Assembly (NCBI RefSeq): GCF_017498065.1
Contig: NZ_JAGDFX010000007.1
Span: 1-64,000 of the forward strand
Reading direction: 5' to 3'
DNA: 64,000 nucleotides
Origin: Oceanisphaera pacifica
GTDB lineage: Bacteria > Pseudomonadota > Gammaproteobacteria > Enterobacterales > Aeromonadaceae
Shown: positions 55,069-64,000 of the stretch, piece by piece
Numbering within the stretch: the stretch's first letter is position 1
Layout: each line of letters begins with the position of its first letter
The notes under the pieces: model-generated
Database searches by the model: none
What the model was told of the DNA's origin: nothing
Seen by the model: the letters and a program-made list of their open reading frames with translations, nothing else
Translations under genes and position numbers: made by a program

Positions 55069-55881
55069 TTACCCCCCAAAGATTCTGCTGAAAAATCCCT
55101 TTTTCTCTTCATCAATGAAGCGGAAAGGGCGTTCTTCGCCAAGCAAACGCGCCACGGCATCACCGTAGGCCAAGCAAGCGTCTGACTCGCCATCTAAAAT
55201 CACTGGCTCGCCAGCGTTAGAGGCTTTTAGTACGGCCTGAGATTCAGGGATGACCCCTAATAGTGGAATCGCCAGAATTTCTTGTACGTCTTGTACGGCC
55301 AGCATATCGCCACGGGTCACACGATCAGGGGCGTAGCGAGTCAGTAATAGGTGCTCTTTAACGGGCTCCATATTTTGCTCTGCACGCCAAGACTTAGAAG
55401 ACAAGATACCTAATACGCGATCGGAGTCTCTTACCGAAGACACTTCTGGGTTGGTGGTAATAATGGCTTCATCGGCAAAATACAAGGCGATAAGCGCACC
55501 CGATTCAATGCCGGCGGGGGAGTCACAAATAATGTACTCAAAATCCATATCGGCTAAATCATCTAAAATCTTTTTCACGCCATCACGAGTGAGGGCATCT
55601 TTATCACGGGTTTGTGAGGCGGGCAATATATAGAGATTATCAATGCGTTTATCGCGAATAAGTGCCTGATTTAAATTGGCGTCGCCATTAATGACATTCA
55701 CAAAGTCATAAACTACGCGGCGCTCGCAACCCATAATTAAATCTAGGTTACGTAAGCCAATATCAAAGTCGATAACCACTGTTTTATGACCTAGGTTTGC
55801 TAGGCCAGTACTAATAGCAGCGCTAGAGGTTGTTTTACCCACACCACCTTTACCTGATGTGACGACGATAACTCGTGCCAT
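55069..55881 (-). CDS. minD: septum site-determining ATPase MinD
   Basis: Membrane-binding ATPase of the Min system, 270 residues. Deviant Walker A GKGGVGKTTSS (10-20), Walker B FEYIICDSPAG, and a C-terminal amphipathic membrane helix KKGFFSRIFGG. Second gene of minCDE. Confidence 0.98.
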   Translation of the reverse strand: MARVIVVTSGKGGVGKTTSSAAISTGLANLGHKTVVIDFDIGLRNLDLIMGCERRVVYDFVNVINGDANLNQALIRDKRIDNLYILPASQTRDKDALTRDGVKKILDDLADMDFEYIICDSPAGIESGALIALYFADEAIITTNPEVSSVRDSDRVLGILSSKSWRAEQNMEPVKEHLLLTRYAPDRVTRGDMLAVQDVQEILAIPLLGVIPESQAVLKASNAGEPVILDGESDACLAYGDAVARLLGEERPFRFIDEEKKGFFSRIFGG

Positions 55882-55906
55882 ATTATATTCCTAAAGTCGT
55901 AAAAGA

Positions 55907-56599
55907 TTAGAGGCGGTCGAGCGTTAATTGCTCGTCTGCCAAAGAAATGGTGACGGCTTGTTCCCAATGTTCACCTTGTAAGCCTGCGCTAAGCTGATAG
56001 TGACCTGCCACTGAAATCAGCTCGGCCATTAACTGCTGGCAATAAATTCTTGCCGATTCGTTGCCCTTTGCGCCTGCTACGGCTCGGCCGCGTAAAGCGC
56101 CATAGATATGAATGCTGTCATCAGCAATCACCTCTGCCCCATTACTCACCGCGCCTAAAACCACTAATGAACCATTAGGGGCGTAGACTTGCTGACCTGA
56201 GCGTACTTGGCCTCTGTGTACTTTAGTACCGGGTGAGTTAAGTAACTCAGGCGGCGGCTCTTTTGCTTCAACTTGCACTTGGGTGACGGCGGCTTTGCCG
56301 GTGCTCACAATGGCAAGCCCTGCAGCTCGTGCCGCAGCGCGAATTTCATCGTTTTGTGCCCCTGTCACGCCCACAGGTACTAAGTTGAGCTCTTTAAAGG
56401 CATCAGCTAATGAGATAAAATCAGGTGTTTGTTGTAATTTTTCAATATTAATCACCAAGGGTGCGGCCCGAAAAAAATCCGGGGCCACGGCAATTTTCTC
56501 TGCTAATAGGCGTTTTACTTCTGTAATGTCGTGACTGGCAATATGCACCACAGAAAGCGTAAAACTACTGCCTTTTAATTCAATACCATGCTCCGCCAT
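55907..56599 (-). CDS. minC: septum formation inhibitor MinC
   Basis: Inhibits FtsZ assembly when recruited to the membrane by MinD. The ATG at 56599 gives 230-231 residues, the E. coli length, beginning MAEHGIELKGSSFTLSV. The C-terminal beta-helix includes RSGQQVYAPNGSLVVLG. The frame continues to 56707, but that part would overlap ycgL on the other strand and is not conserved. First gene of minCDE. Confidence 0.95.
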   Translation of the reverse strand: MAEHGIELKGSSFTLSVVHIASHDITEVKRLLAEKIAVAPDFFRAAPLVINIEKLQQTPDFISLADAFKELNLVPVGVTGAQNDEIRAAARAAGLAIVSTGKAAVTQVQVEAKEPPPELLNSPGTKVHRGQVRSGQQVYAPNGSLVVLGAVSNGAEVIADDSIHIYGALRGRAVAGAKGNESARIYCQQLMAELISVAGHYQLSAGLQGEHWEQAVTISLADEQLTLDRL

Positions 56600-56705
56600 A
56601 AGCGGCTGTCCCCCCGAGGATATAATCCTTTTTATTATTAGTCGCACTGATGTTATAGTTTGGCGACCTAACTGGCAATAAAGCCGACGGATTATAGCAA
56701 TATTC

Positions 56706-56975
56706 ATGTTATCTGTAGTATATAAAAGTCCTAAAATGGACCAAACTTATCTTTTTGTGGAAAGACGCGACGACTTCTCTCGCGTGCCTTCTGCATTACT
56801 TAATACCTTTGGTACGCCAAAGTTGGCTATGATTATAAATCTGGCCACTAAAACTCACCTTGGGCAAGCTGATTTAGCCAAGGTGAAGGCGGCGTTAACT
56901 ACCCAAGGGTATTATTTACAACTGCCGCCTCCGCCAGAAAATCTGCTAAAACAGTTTCGTGCGGATCAAGTGTAG
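56706..56975 (+). CDS. ycgL: YcgL family protein
   Basis: A small 89-residue protein (MLSVVYKSPKMDQTYLFVERRDDFSRVP) matching YcgL to the GYYLQLPPPPENLLKQ end. Function unknown. Divergent from minC with about 105 bases between starts, the E. coli arrangement. Confidence 0.87.
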   Translation: MLSVVYKSPKMDQTYLFVERRDDFSRVPSALLNTFGTPKLAMIINLATKTHLGQADLAKVKAALTTQGYYLQLPPPPENLLKQFRADQV

Positions 56976-57031
56976 CCGCTTTTGTGCTGTTTAGGCCAAG
57001 CCAACTGAATAGTGATCAACAGGAGCGACTC

Positions 57032-57694
57032 ATGTATCAACATTTAGACTTGCAAGGCCAACCATTGCCCTATGCGGTTGGCAAGGTGGTGTGTGTTGGC
57101 CGCAGCTATCAAGATCATGCCACTGAGCTAAACAACCCGATTCCCAGCCAGCCTTTGTTGTTTATTAAACCTGCTAGTAGTTTAGCAGGCTTAAATGAGC
57201 CGTTACTGCTGCCGCAAGGATTAGGGGCTGTGCACCACGAGCTGGAAGTGGCGTTATTAATTGGTCGGCGTTTATGTCATGCCGAACCTGGGCATACCCA
57301 GGACGCCATTGTGGGGGTGGGGCTGGCGCTTGATCTTACCTTACGTGATCTGCAAAACGATCTTAAAGCCAAAGGTCACCCCTGGGAGCGCGCCAAAGCC
57401 TTTGACGGCAGTTGCCCCATGAGCCCCTTTGCGGTGCCGGATATGCTGGGTGATTTGCAGCAACTGGATTTTAGCTTGCAGGTGAATGGCGTGACGCGCC
57501 AGCGGGGTAACACCGCCGATATGATGTGGACGTTTGCGCAGTTATTGGCCGAAATGAGCCGCAGCTTTACCCTTAACCCAGGTGACATTGTGCTAACGGG
57601 CACGCCCAAAGGGGTGGCGGAGCTAAAGCCACAAGACACACTCGATATGCAACTAAACGGCCAATACCGCTTTAGTGCTCAAGTAGCAGGATAA
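57032..57694 (+). CDS. ycgM: fumarylacetoacetate hydrolase family protein YcgM
   Basis: A 220-residue FAH-superfamily hydrolase close to E. coli YcgM; relatives act as acylpyruvate hydrolases or oxaloacetate decarboxylases. The metal site is seen in [11 protein letters not shown] (Glu, Glu), and LTGTPKGV is the C-terminal loop. CAGGAG precedes the ATG at 57032; a longer GTG start at 56984 has no support. ycgN follows after four bases. Confidence 0.9.
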   Translation: MYQHLDLQGQPLPYAVGKVVCVGRSYQDHATELNNPIPSQPLLFIKPASSLAGLNEPLLLPQGLGAVHHELEVALLIGRRLCHAEPGHTQDAIVGVGLALDLTLRDLQNDLKAKGHPWERAKAFDGSCPMSPFAVPDMLGDLQQLDFSLQVNGVTRQRGNTADMMWTFAQLLAEMSRSFTLNPGDIVLTGTPKGVAELKPQDTLDMQLNGQYRFSAQVAG

Positions 57695-57698
57695 TAGA

Positions 57699-58133
57699 AT
57701 GCAAGCCGATTTTTGGTATACCAAGTCGTTAGAACAGATGTCAGATAAAGAGTGGGAAGCCTTGTGTGATGGCTGTGGCAAGTGCTGTTTGAATAAACTG
57801 ATAGATGAAGACACCGACGAGTTAATACACACTAATGTGGCGTGCGAGTTATTGAATACGCATTCTTGTGCCTGTAGTAACTATGAGAATCGTTTTTCGA
57901 TTGTGCCTGATTGTTTGAAGATCACTCGCGATAAGTTAGATGATTATTTTTGGCTGCCCTCAAGCTGCGCTTATCGGTTGTTGTCTGAGGGTAAGTCATT
58001 GCCCTCATGGCACCCCTTGCGCACCGGCTCTAAAAGCGCCATGCATAAAGCTGGGCAGTCCGTGAGAGGCAAGGTTGTGCCTGAGTCTAAAGCGGGCGCA
58101 TGGGAAGATCATATAATTACATGGTCGAGTTGA
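57699..58133 (+). CDS. ycgN: YcgN family cysteine-cluster protein
   Basis: A 144-residue protein with an N-terminal CDGCGKCC cluster, CAC and a further Cys (SSCAYR), typical of the UPF0260/YkgJ CxxCxxCC group that may bind zinc or iron-sulfur. Function unknown. Cotranscribed with ycgM and ycgL by position. Confidence 0.88.
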   Translation: MQADFWYTKSLEQMSDKEWEALCDGCGKCCLNKLIDEDTDELIHTNVACELLNTHSCACSNYENRFSIVPDCLKITRDKLDDYFWLPSSCAYRLLSEGKSLPSWHPLRTGSKSAMHKAGQSVRGKVVPESKAGAWEDHIITWSS

Positions 58134-58154
58134 ACTTAAAACACAGCAAAACAC

Positions 58155-58187
58155 AGCTTTAAGCCGTAAGCTATAAGCGGTCAGTTA
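58155..58187. repeat. REP-like repeat
   Basis: AGCTTTAAGCCGTAAGC then TATAAGCGGTCAGTTAG, close to the repeat arms around the four-helix-bundle gene at 17717. Confidence 0.5.
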
Positions 58188-58208
58188 GAGACAAGAGCAA
58201 GGCCTAAC

Positions 58209-58240
58209 AAAAAATCGAACCCTAGTGGTTCGATTTTTTT
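58209..58240. terminator. bidirectional terminator between ycgN and dsbB
   Basis: AAAAAATCGAACC (58209-58221) pairs perfectly with GGTTCGATTTTTT (58227-58239). It separates convergent genes. Confidence 0.9.
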
Positions 58241-58272
58241 GTTTGATGTGATTTTTAGCTGGGCGCTTGGTG

Positions 58273-58788
58273 CTAGGCGCTTGGCGCTGCTCTTCCAACG
58301 AATCTTACTAAAATAAACAAGCCTGCCAAGGCCGCTAATATCACAAAAATGCCTAGTAACCATTGCGGCATGCTTAACCCCATCCAGCTCCAAGAGACAT
58401 CTGCACAATCCCCACTGGGGTAAAACAAAGCCGGTAGCCAACGATCGAGGGCCAACCAAGTTGGAAACTCCGCCACCGTCGAGCACTGGGTAAAGGGGGA
58501 GGGGTTAAACTGGTAGTTAATGTGCCCTTTGGCAAGTAATACGCCCTTAATTGCACTGGCAAGCCAACCAAGTAACGCCACACTGCTGATGAGCGCACTC
58601 TTAGGCGCAAGCCAACCTAAAGCACCTGCTAATATAATGCCGGCCAAGGCGGCCCTTTGATACACGCACATCACACAAGGGGCCATACCTTGGCCATACT
58701 GAAAGAAAAGGGCGATGGCGAATAACAAGGCACTGCCCAGTGTGAGCAGTGCCCAAGCAAAGCGTGAGCGAGAAAAGGCATATAACAT
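58273..58788 (-). CDS. dsbB: disulfide bond formation protein DsbB
   Basis: Inner-membrane quinone reductase that reoxidises DsbA. From the ATG at 58788 it has 171 residues and four membrane segments. Cys38-Val-Met-Cys41 is the first redox pair and Cys102 with Cys128 the second, at the expected periplasmic loop positions. A longer frame to 58878 adds a non-family N-terminus. Divergent from fadR; in E. coli nhaB lies between them, and it is absent here. Confidence 0.93.
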   Translation of the reverse strand: MLYAFSRSRFAWALLTLGSALLFAIALFFQYGQGMAPCVMCVYQRAALAGIILAGALGWLAPKSALISSVALLGWLASAIKGVLLAKGHINYQFNPSPFTQCSTVAEFPTWLALDRWLPALFYPSGDCADVSWSWMGLSMPQWLLGIFVILAALAGLFILVRFVGRAAPSA

Positions 58789-58945
58789 AAGATGAACCCT
58801 ATAAATGTTAAACAGGAACGCGGGAGTGGCGCTTGTAGAAAACTGGTCTGCTCTGTTACTATCACTCTTTGATTTCATTTAGGGTTTTATATGCAAAGCC
58901 TTTAATGTTTTTTACGTTAAGCCCATTAATAAATAGAGTGGTTTC

Positions 58946-59659
58946 ATGGTCATTAAGGCACAAAGTCCCGCCAGTTTTGCGGAACAATATATCATAGAAT
59001 CCATTTGGAACGGTCACTTTTCCCCCGGCACTATTTTGCCCGCCGAGCGTGAGTTATCTGAGTTAATTGGGGTGACCCGAACCACGTTACGCGAGGTGCT
59101 ACAGCGCTTGTCTCGTGATGGTTGGCTGACCATTCAACATGGTAAACCCACCAAAGTGAATAACTTTTGGCAAACTTCCAGTTTAAATATTTTAGAAACC
59201 CTCGCGCGACTCGATGCAGATAAAATGCCCGAGCTGATTGATCATTTATTATCGGCGCGTACCCACATTAGCAGTATTTTTATTCGGGCAGCCATTAAAA
59301 ATAACCCCGATAAGCTTAAAGAAGCGGTTGCTGAATTAGATGCCTTGCCTGATGAGGCCGACGCCTACGCGACCTTTGACTATGAGTTGCACCAGCAGCT
59401 GGCCTTTGCCTCGGGTAATCCTATTTATGGTTTAATTTTAAATGGTTTTAAAGGTTTATATTGCCGTGTAGGCAGTTACTACTTTTCACAGCCAAGTACC
59501 CGCCAGCTGGCCGCCAAGTATTACCGAGATTTAGCGGCGCTGGCAGAGCAGGGCTCACTTAATCTAGTCAGTGAGCGGGTTCGAGACTACGGCAAGGCGT
59601 CGGGCTTGTTGTGGCTCGAGATGCGTGAAAATGTTCCTGCAGATTTTATTGAAAACTAA
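58946..59659 (+). CDS. fadR: fatty acid metabolism regulator FadR
   Basis: A 237-residue GntR-family regulator that represses fad genes and activates fab genes until bound by long-chain acyl-CoA. N-terminal winged helix (about 10-75, [19 protein letters not shown]) and the all-helical acyl-CoA-binding FadR_C domain (about 80-230). It ends 17 bases before the convergent ycgB. fadD in the window is a likely target. Confidence 0.94.
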   Translation: MVIKAQSPASFAEQYIIESIWNGHFSPGTILPAERELSELIGVTRTTLREVLQRLSRDGWLTIQHGKPTKVNNFWQTSSLNILETLARLDADKMPELIDHLLSARTHISSIFIRAAIKNNPDKLKEAVAELDALPDEADAYATFDYELHQQLAFASGNPIYGLILNGFKGLYCRVGSYYFSQPSTRQLAAKYYRDLAALAEQGSLNLVSERVRDYGKASGLLWLEMRENVPADFIEN

Positions 59660-59676
59660 CGCCTCGCTTTTACTCC

Positions 59677-61194
59677 TTATGACTCTTTTAACGGGGGGCA
59701 GCGGCCAATAATATTGGCGCTGCCCTCGGTGTTTTCTTGCTCTAAAATAACATTAAAGCCCCAGAGTTGATGAATATGCTTGAGCATTTCGCAGTGGGAG
59801 TCGGCCAGTGGAATACGGTTGTGCGGCACATAGCGCAAGGTCAGTGAACGATCGCCTTTTATCTCTACGTTATGCACTTGAATGTTGGGCTCTAAATTAG
59901 CCAAGTTATACTGATCTGACAGTGTTTGGCGCAGCGCTTTATAGCCTTGTTCATCGTGAATGGCAGATATTTCAAGGTAACTTAGGGTGTCGTCGTCTGA
60001 CACCGCAAACAAATGCAGATCGCGCATTACCTTGGGCGATAAAAACTGACTAATAAAACTCTCATCTTTAAAGTTCTCCATGGCAAAGTGTAATGTTTTC
60101 ACCCAATCGGAGCCGGCTATATCCGGAAACCAGGCTTTATCTTCAGCAGTGGGGTGCTCACAAATACGGCGTAAGTCGACAAACATTGCAAACCCCAGCG
60201 CGTAAGGGTTAATACCTGAGTAGTGGGGGCTGTTATAGGGAGGTTGGTAGATAACATTGGTATGGTTATGCAGTATCTCCAACATAAAGCTGTCGGTAAC
60301 TAAGCCCTCGTCATACAGATGTTGAGTAATGGTGTAATGCCAAAAGGTCGCCCAGCCCTCATTCATAACCTGAGTTTGTTTTTGCGGATAAAAATATTGG
60401 CTTATTTTACGGACAATACGCACTATCTCTCGCTGCCATGGCTTGAGTAAGGGCGCGTTTTTCTCGATAAAGTACAGTAAGTTTTCTTCTGGCTCCGCGG
60501 GATAACGCGGCTTGGGGGCAGCCTGCTCCTCTGCGGCGCGGGGTAAGGTTTTCCACAGCTCGTTGACTTGAGTTTGCAGATAAGCTTCTCGTGCTTTTTG
60601 GCGGCGTTTTTCTTCGGCTAACGATAACTGCTGTGGGCGTTTATAACGATCAACGCCATAATTCATTAGCGCGTGGCAACTGTCGAGCAAGGCTTCAACG
60701 GCTAATACACCGTGTTTTTCTTCACATTCACTAATGTAGTGTTTGGCAAACAGTAGGTAGTCAATAATGGACTCGGCATCGGTCCAGGCTTTAAATAAAT
60801 AGTTATTTTTAAAAAAAGAGTTATGCCCATAACTGGCATGGGCGATCACCAGTGCCTGCATGGGCAGGGTATTTTCTTCCATTAAGTAGGCAATACAGGG
60901 ATTAGAGTTAATGACAATTTCATAAGCGAGGCCCATTTGTCCGCGTTTGTACGTTTGCTCAGTTTGAATAAACTTTTTACCGTACGACCAATGATGGTAG
61001 CCAATGGGCATGCCAATGCTGGAATAAGCATCCATCATTTGCTCACCCATAATAATCTCTATCTGATTAGGGTAAGTACTCAGCCCATAATGTGCGGCAA
61101 TACGAGCAATTTCACTGTGATAGGCTTCAAGTAGCTCAAAGGTCCAATCTGGGCCGTCACTTAATGGTTGAGTGCAAGTTTGGAATTCAATCAT
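59677..61194 (-). CDS. ycgB: SpoVR family protein YcgB
   Basis: A 505-residue soluble protein of the SpoVR family, start at 61194 after GAGGTAACT; the frame extends to 61299 inside yeaH. E. coli YcgB belongs to the RpoS-dependent stress regulon with yeaG and yeaH; molecular function is unknown. It is last in a yeaG-yeaH-ycgB operon with a seven-base gap from yeaH. Confidence 0.92.
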   Translation of the reverse strand: MIEFQTCTQPLSDGPDWTFELLEAYHSEIARIAAHYGLSTYPNQIEIIMGEQMMDAYSSIGMPIGYHHWSYGKKFIQTEQTYKRGQMGLAYEIVINSNPCIAYLMEENTLPMQALVIAHASYGHNSFFKNNYLFKAWTDAESIIDYLLFAKHYISECEEKHGVLAVEALLDSCHALMNYGVDRYKRPQQLSLAEEKRRQKAREAYLQTQVNELWKTLPRAAEEQAAPKPRYPAEPEENLLYFIEKNAPLLKPWQREIVRIVRKISQYFYPQKQTQVMNEGWATFWHYTITQHLYDEGLVTDSFMLEILHNHTNVIYQPPYNSPHYSGINPYALGFAMFVDLRRICEHPTAEDKAWFPDIAGSDWVKTLHFAMENFKDESFISQFLSPKVMRDLHLFAVSDDDTLSYLEISAIHDEQGYKALRQTLSDQYNLANLEPNIQVHNVEIKGDRSLTLRYVPHNRIPLADSHCEMLKHIHQLWGFNVILEQENTEGSANIIGRCPPLKES

Positions 61195-61201
61195 AGTTAC
61201 C

Positions 61202-62470
61202 TCACGCCACCTGCTTTTTAAACAAGGCTCTAAAGACCGGATAAATGTCTGCTGGAGAGCGAATATGCTCCATAGCAAAATTGGGAAAACGACGGGCAAT
61301 GGCTTGATATTCTTGCCACAAGCTTTGGTGCGCGCGCGTGGTTATTTCAATGTAGGCGTAATAGCGCACCAAGGACATAATGTCGTCTTCCATTAACGTT
61401 TTACACTGAGGTGAATCATCGGCCCAGTTATCGCCGTCGGAGGCTTGAGCGGCATAAATATTCCACTGCTCTGGGGGGTACCGTTCATCAATGACTTTTT
61501 TCATTAATTTTAAAGCACTGGATACTATGGTGCCGCCGGTTTCTTGGGAGTAAAAAAACTCTTGTTCGTCAACTTCTTTGGCTTGGGTGTGGTGGCGAAT
61601 ATAGACCACTTCCACGTTTTTATAGGTGCGGGTTAAAAACAAATACAATAATAAATAAAAACGCTTGGCCATGTCTTTGGTCGCCTGATCCATCGATCCC
61701 GACACGTCCATAAGACAAAACATGACCGCTTGAGTGGAGGGAATGGGGCGTTGCACAAAATTGTTAAAACGCAAATCAAAGGTATCAATAAAAGGAACGG
61801 CAGCAATGCGGCGTTTAAGCTCAATAATATGCTGCTCTATGGCCTGTATGCGCTCATAGTGTTGCGCGGGGTGGCGACTAAGCTCAACTAGCTCTTGTTC
61901 AAGCTCGGCTAAGGTTTTCTTTTTGCTCGCTTGTAGCGCCATGCGTCTTGCTAGTGACTGGCGCAATGAGCGCACAATATTGATATTACCGGGTACGCCA
62001 TCTGTGGAATAGCCGGCACGAAAGGTTTTCATTTCACTGATTTTATTCAGTTTGTTTTTTTCAAGATTAGGCAGTGCTAAATCATCAAATAATAAATCTA
62101 AATACTCCTCTTTTGAGATATTAAACACAAACTCGTCTTGTCCTTCTCCTTGGTCACTCGCCTCCCCTTGGCCGCTGCCTCCGCTCGCTCCACCGGGAGG
62201 CCGCTCTATTTTATCTCCTTTAACAAACTGGTCGTTACCGGGGTGAACTTGCTCTCTGACACCGCCTTTGCCTTGATGAAAAATAGGCTCAGAAATATCC
62301 CGGGCCGGAATAGAGACACTCTCACCCTTGTCTATGTCTTGAATACTGCGCTTAAGTACCGCATCTGATACCGCCTTTTTGAGTTGTTGTTGGTAGCGGC
62401 GGATAAAGCGCTGCCGATTAACAGCGCTTTTATTGCGGCCATTTAGTCGTCTATCGATAAAATGCGCCAT
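61202..62470 (-). CDS. yeaH: DUF444 von Willebrand factor A protein YeaH
   Basis: A 422-residue partner of the YeaG kinase. The vWA metal site (MIDAS) is seen as DVSGS with Asp255, Ser257 and Ser259; residues 85-112 are a Gly/Ser-rich linker. Middle gene of the yeaG-yeaH-ycgB module, 21 bases after yeaG. Confidence 0.93.
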   Translation of the reverse strand: MAHFIDRRLNGRNKSAVNRQRFIRRYQQQLKKAVSDAVLKRSIQDIDKGESVSIPARDISEPIFHQGKGGVREQVHPGNDQFVKGDKIERPPGGASGGSGQGEASDQGEGQDEFVFNISKEEYLDLLFDDLALPNLEKNKLNKISEMKTFRAGYSTDGVPGNINIVRSLRQSLARRMALQASKKKTLAELEQELVELSRHPAQHYERIQAIEQHIIELKRRIAAVPFIDTFDLRFNNFVQRPIPSTQAVMFCLMDVSGSMDQATKDMAKRFYLLLYLFLTRTYKNVEVVYIRHHTQAKEVDEQEFFYSQETGGTIVSSALKLMKKVIDERYPPEQWNIYAAQASDGDNWADDSPQCKTLMEDDIMSLVRYYAYIEITTRAHQSLWQEYQAIARRFPNFAMEHIRSPADIYPVFRALFKKQVA

Positions 62471-62491
62471 AGTGTTCCCATCCTTGGCTAA

Positions 62492-64000
62492 TTAACTGGA
62501 CTTACGCACGCGTAAGTACCATTCAGATAACAACCTCACTTGCTTGCGGGTATAGCCTTTTTCCATCATGCGCTCCACAAAGTCATCGTGCTTTTTCTGC
62601 TCATCGGCACTGGTTTTGGCATTAAAGGAGATAACCGGCAGTAGCTCTTCGGTATTAGAGAACATTTTTTTCTCGATGACGGTTCTTAACTTTTCGTAAC
62701 TGGTCCAGTTGGGGTTTTTACCGGCATTATTGGCGCGGGCTCTTAATACGAAGTTGACGATTTCATTACGGAAGTCTTTGGGGTTGCTGATCCCTGCTGG
62801 TTTTTCTATTTTTTCTAGCTCGGCATTGAGGGCGGCGCGATCAAACAGCTGCCCGGTGTCTGGATCTCGGTACTCTTGGTCTTGAATCCAAAAGTCGGCG
62901 TAGACGACATAGCGGTCAAAAATATTCTGCCCGTATTCAGAATAAGACTCTAAATACGCGGTTTGAATTTCTTTGCCGATAAATTCAACATACTTAGGAA
63001 TAAGGTAACCTTTAATAAACTCAAGGTAGCGCTCTTGTACCTCTTGTGGAAATTGCTCCCGCTCTATTTGCTGCTCGAGTACATAGAAAAGATGTACCGG
63101 GTTAGCGGCCACCTCGGCATGGTCAAAGTTAAACACCCGCGATAATATCTTAAAGGCAAAACGGGTCGATAACCCTTGCATGCCTTCATCGACACCGGCG
63201 TAATCGCGGTACTCTTGGTAAGACTTGGCTTTAGGGTCGGTGTCTTTTAGGCTTTCACCGTCGTAAACACGCATTTTGGAGTAAAGATTAGAGTTTTCCG
63301 TTTCTTTCATGCGTGACAGCACACTAAACTGTGCCAAGGTTTCTAAGGTGCCAGGCGCGCACTTAGCGTTAGCAAGCTCACTGTTATGCAGCAGTTTTTG
63401 GTAAATCTCAATTTCTTCGCTGATCCGTAAGCAGTAAGGCACTTTAACGATATAAACACGGTCTAAAAACGCCTCGTTATTGCGGTTGTTTCTAAAGTGC
63501 TGCCATTCTGACTCATTAGAGTGAGCTAAAATAATGCCTTCAAAGGGCAGGGCAGACAGCCCCTCGGTACTGTTGTAGTTTCCCTCTTGCGTGGCCGTTA
63601 ATAAGGGGTGTAATACCTTAATAGGTGCCTTAAACATCTCGACAAATTCCATTAGTCCCTGATTAGCCTTACATAAAGCCCCCGAGTAAGAATAGGCATC
63701 GGCATCATCTTGAGAGAAATGCTCAAGTTGTCGAATATCGACCTTACCCACTAAAGATGAAATATCTTGGTTGTTATCATCACCGGGCTCGGTTTTAGCG
63801 ATGGCAATTTGGTCAAGAATTGAGGGGTAGACCTTTTCTACTTTAAAGCGGCTAATGTCGCCCCCGTATTCGTGCAGACGTTTGACCGCCCAAGGCGACA
63901 TAATGGCGCGGAGATATCGCTTAGGAATGCCATACTCTTGCTCTAATACGGCGCCGTCTTCTGTGGCATCAAACAAACAAAACGGATGGTCGTTGACCGG
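62492..64000 (-). CDS. yeaG: PrkA-type serine protein kinase YeaG, N-terminus outside window
   Basis: The C-terminal about 500 residues of a roughly 640-residue AAA+/PrkA protein kinase-like protein linked to nutrient and stationary-phase stress. The frame is open through the window edge (PVNDHPFCLFDATEDG), so the Walker A region of the AAA+ domain lies beyond it. The conserved KTEPGDDNNQDISSLVGKVD and GLSTRFAFKILSRVFN are intact, and the end VRKSS matches E. coli. Partial by window edge only. Confidence 0.95.
   Translation of the reverse strand, partial: PVNDHPFCLFDATEDGAVLEQEYGIPKRYLRAIMSPWAVKRLHEYGGDISRFKVEKVYPSILDQIAIAKTEPGDDNNQDISSLVGKVDIRQLEHFSQDDADAYSYSGALCKANQGLMEFVEMFKAPIKVLHPLLTATQEGNYNSTEGLSALPFEGIILAHSNESEWQHFRNNRNNEAFLDRVYIVKVPYCLRISEEIEIYQKLLHNSELANAKCAPGTLETLAQFSVLSRMKETENSNLYSKMRVYDGESLKDTDPKAKSYQEYRDYAGVDEGMQGLSTRFAFKILSRVFNFDHAEVAANPVHLFYVLEQQIEREQFPQEVQERYLEFIKGYLIPKYVEFIGKEIQTAYLESYSEYGQNIFDRYVVYADFWIQDQEYRDPDTGQLFDRAALNAELEKIEKPAGISNPKDFRNEIVNFVLRARANNAGKNPNWTSYEKLRTVIEKKMFSNTEELLPVISFNAKTSADEQKKHDDFVERMMEKGYTRKQVRLLSEWYLRVRKSS

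Overview
The window reads as a chromosomal segment of a marine gammaproteobacterium of roughly Aeromonadales type (Oceanisphaera/Oceanimonas-like; inferred from protein resemblance and gene order, not proven). Gene blocks match enterobacterial order: smrB / prmB-aroC-epmC-yfcL, cysDN(C), yoaA-tsaB-fadD-rnd, minCDE / ycgL-ycgM-ycgN, dsbB / fadR / ycgB-yeaH-yeaG. Base composition is moderate, except for one clearly AT-richer block (about 20.5-24.6 kb) that is foreign.

Layout. 0-9 kb: the edge of an IS630-type element, the agmatine-to-putrescine pair aguB-aguA, a Na+/H+ antiporter-family carrier, a 2-Cys peroxiredoxin, a ModF-like double ABC ATPase, a ChrR-type cupin, RNase T and tRNA-Ser(GGA). 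9-15.6 kb: DUF2982, nfsA, a frameshifted YeiH remnant, sixA, smrB, prmB, aroC, epmC, yfcL. 15.7-20.3 kb: sulfate activation (cysD and a cysN-cysC fusion) with a four-helix-bundle gene wedged between them, bounded by imperfect inverted repeats, plus a broken SLC13 permease. 20.4-31.6 kb is the main accessory region. The 4.5S RNA gene (ffs) is followed after about 15 bp by a Tn7-like left end, then tnsA-tnsB-tnsC and an Xre regulator. A complete type I restriction-modification operon (hsdM-hsdS-hsdR) and a YgjP/M48-like metalloprotease follow. No TniQ/TnsD, no Cas genes and no right end were seen.

31.7-43 kb: an M14/AstE-like hydrolase, an IS200/IS605 element with divergent tnpA and tnpB, a cold-shock/DUF1294 protein, a DUF2799 lipoprotein, a lipoate-ligase-like protein with unusual domain order, DUF3297, an ISAs1 element abutting an alkylsulfatase that appears to have lost its 5' end, a small conserved protein and a Bcr-type drug exporter. 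43-64 kb: yebG behind a LexA box, ydcJ/hglS, a dense patch of repeats, a ZIP-like transporter, a Kef-type antiporter, and then the conserved core blocks through to a truncated yeaG (prkA) at the edge.

The segment is mostly stable core chromosome punctuated by several mobile-element types (IS630, Tn7-like, IS200/IS605, ISAs1) and at least three dispersed repeat families. The best leads for something undescribed are the TniQ-less TnsABC-Xre module beside ffs with its own operators and adjoining restriction system, and the inverted-repeat-bounded four-helix-bundle unit inside the cys operon.
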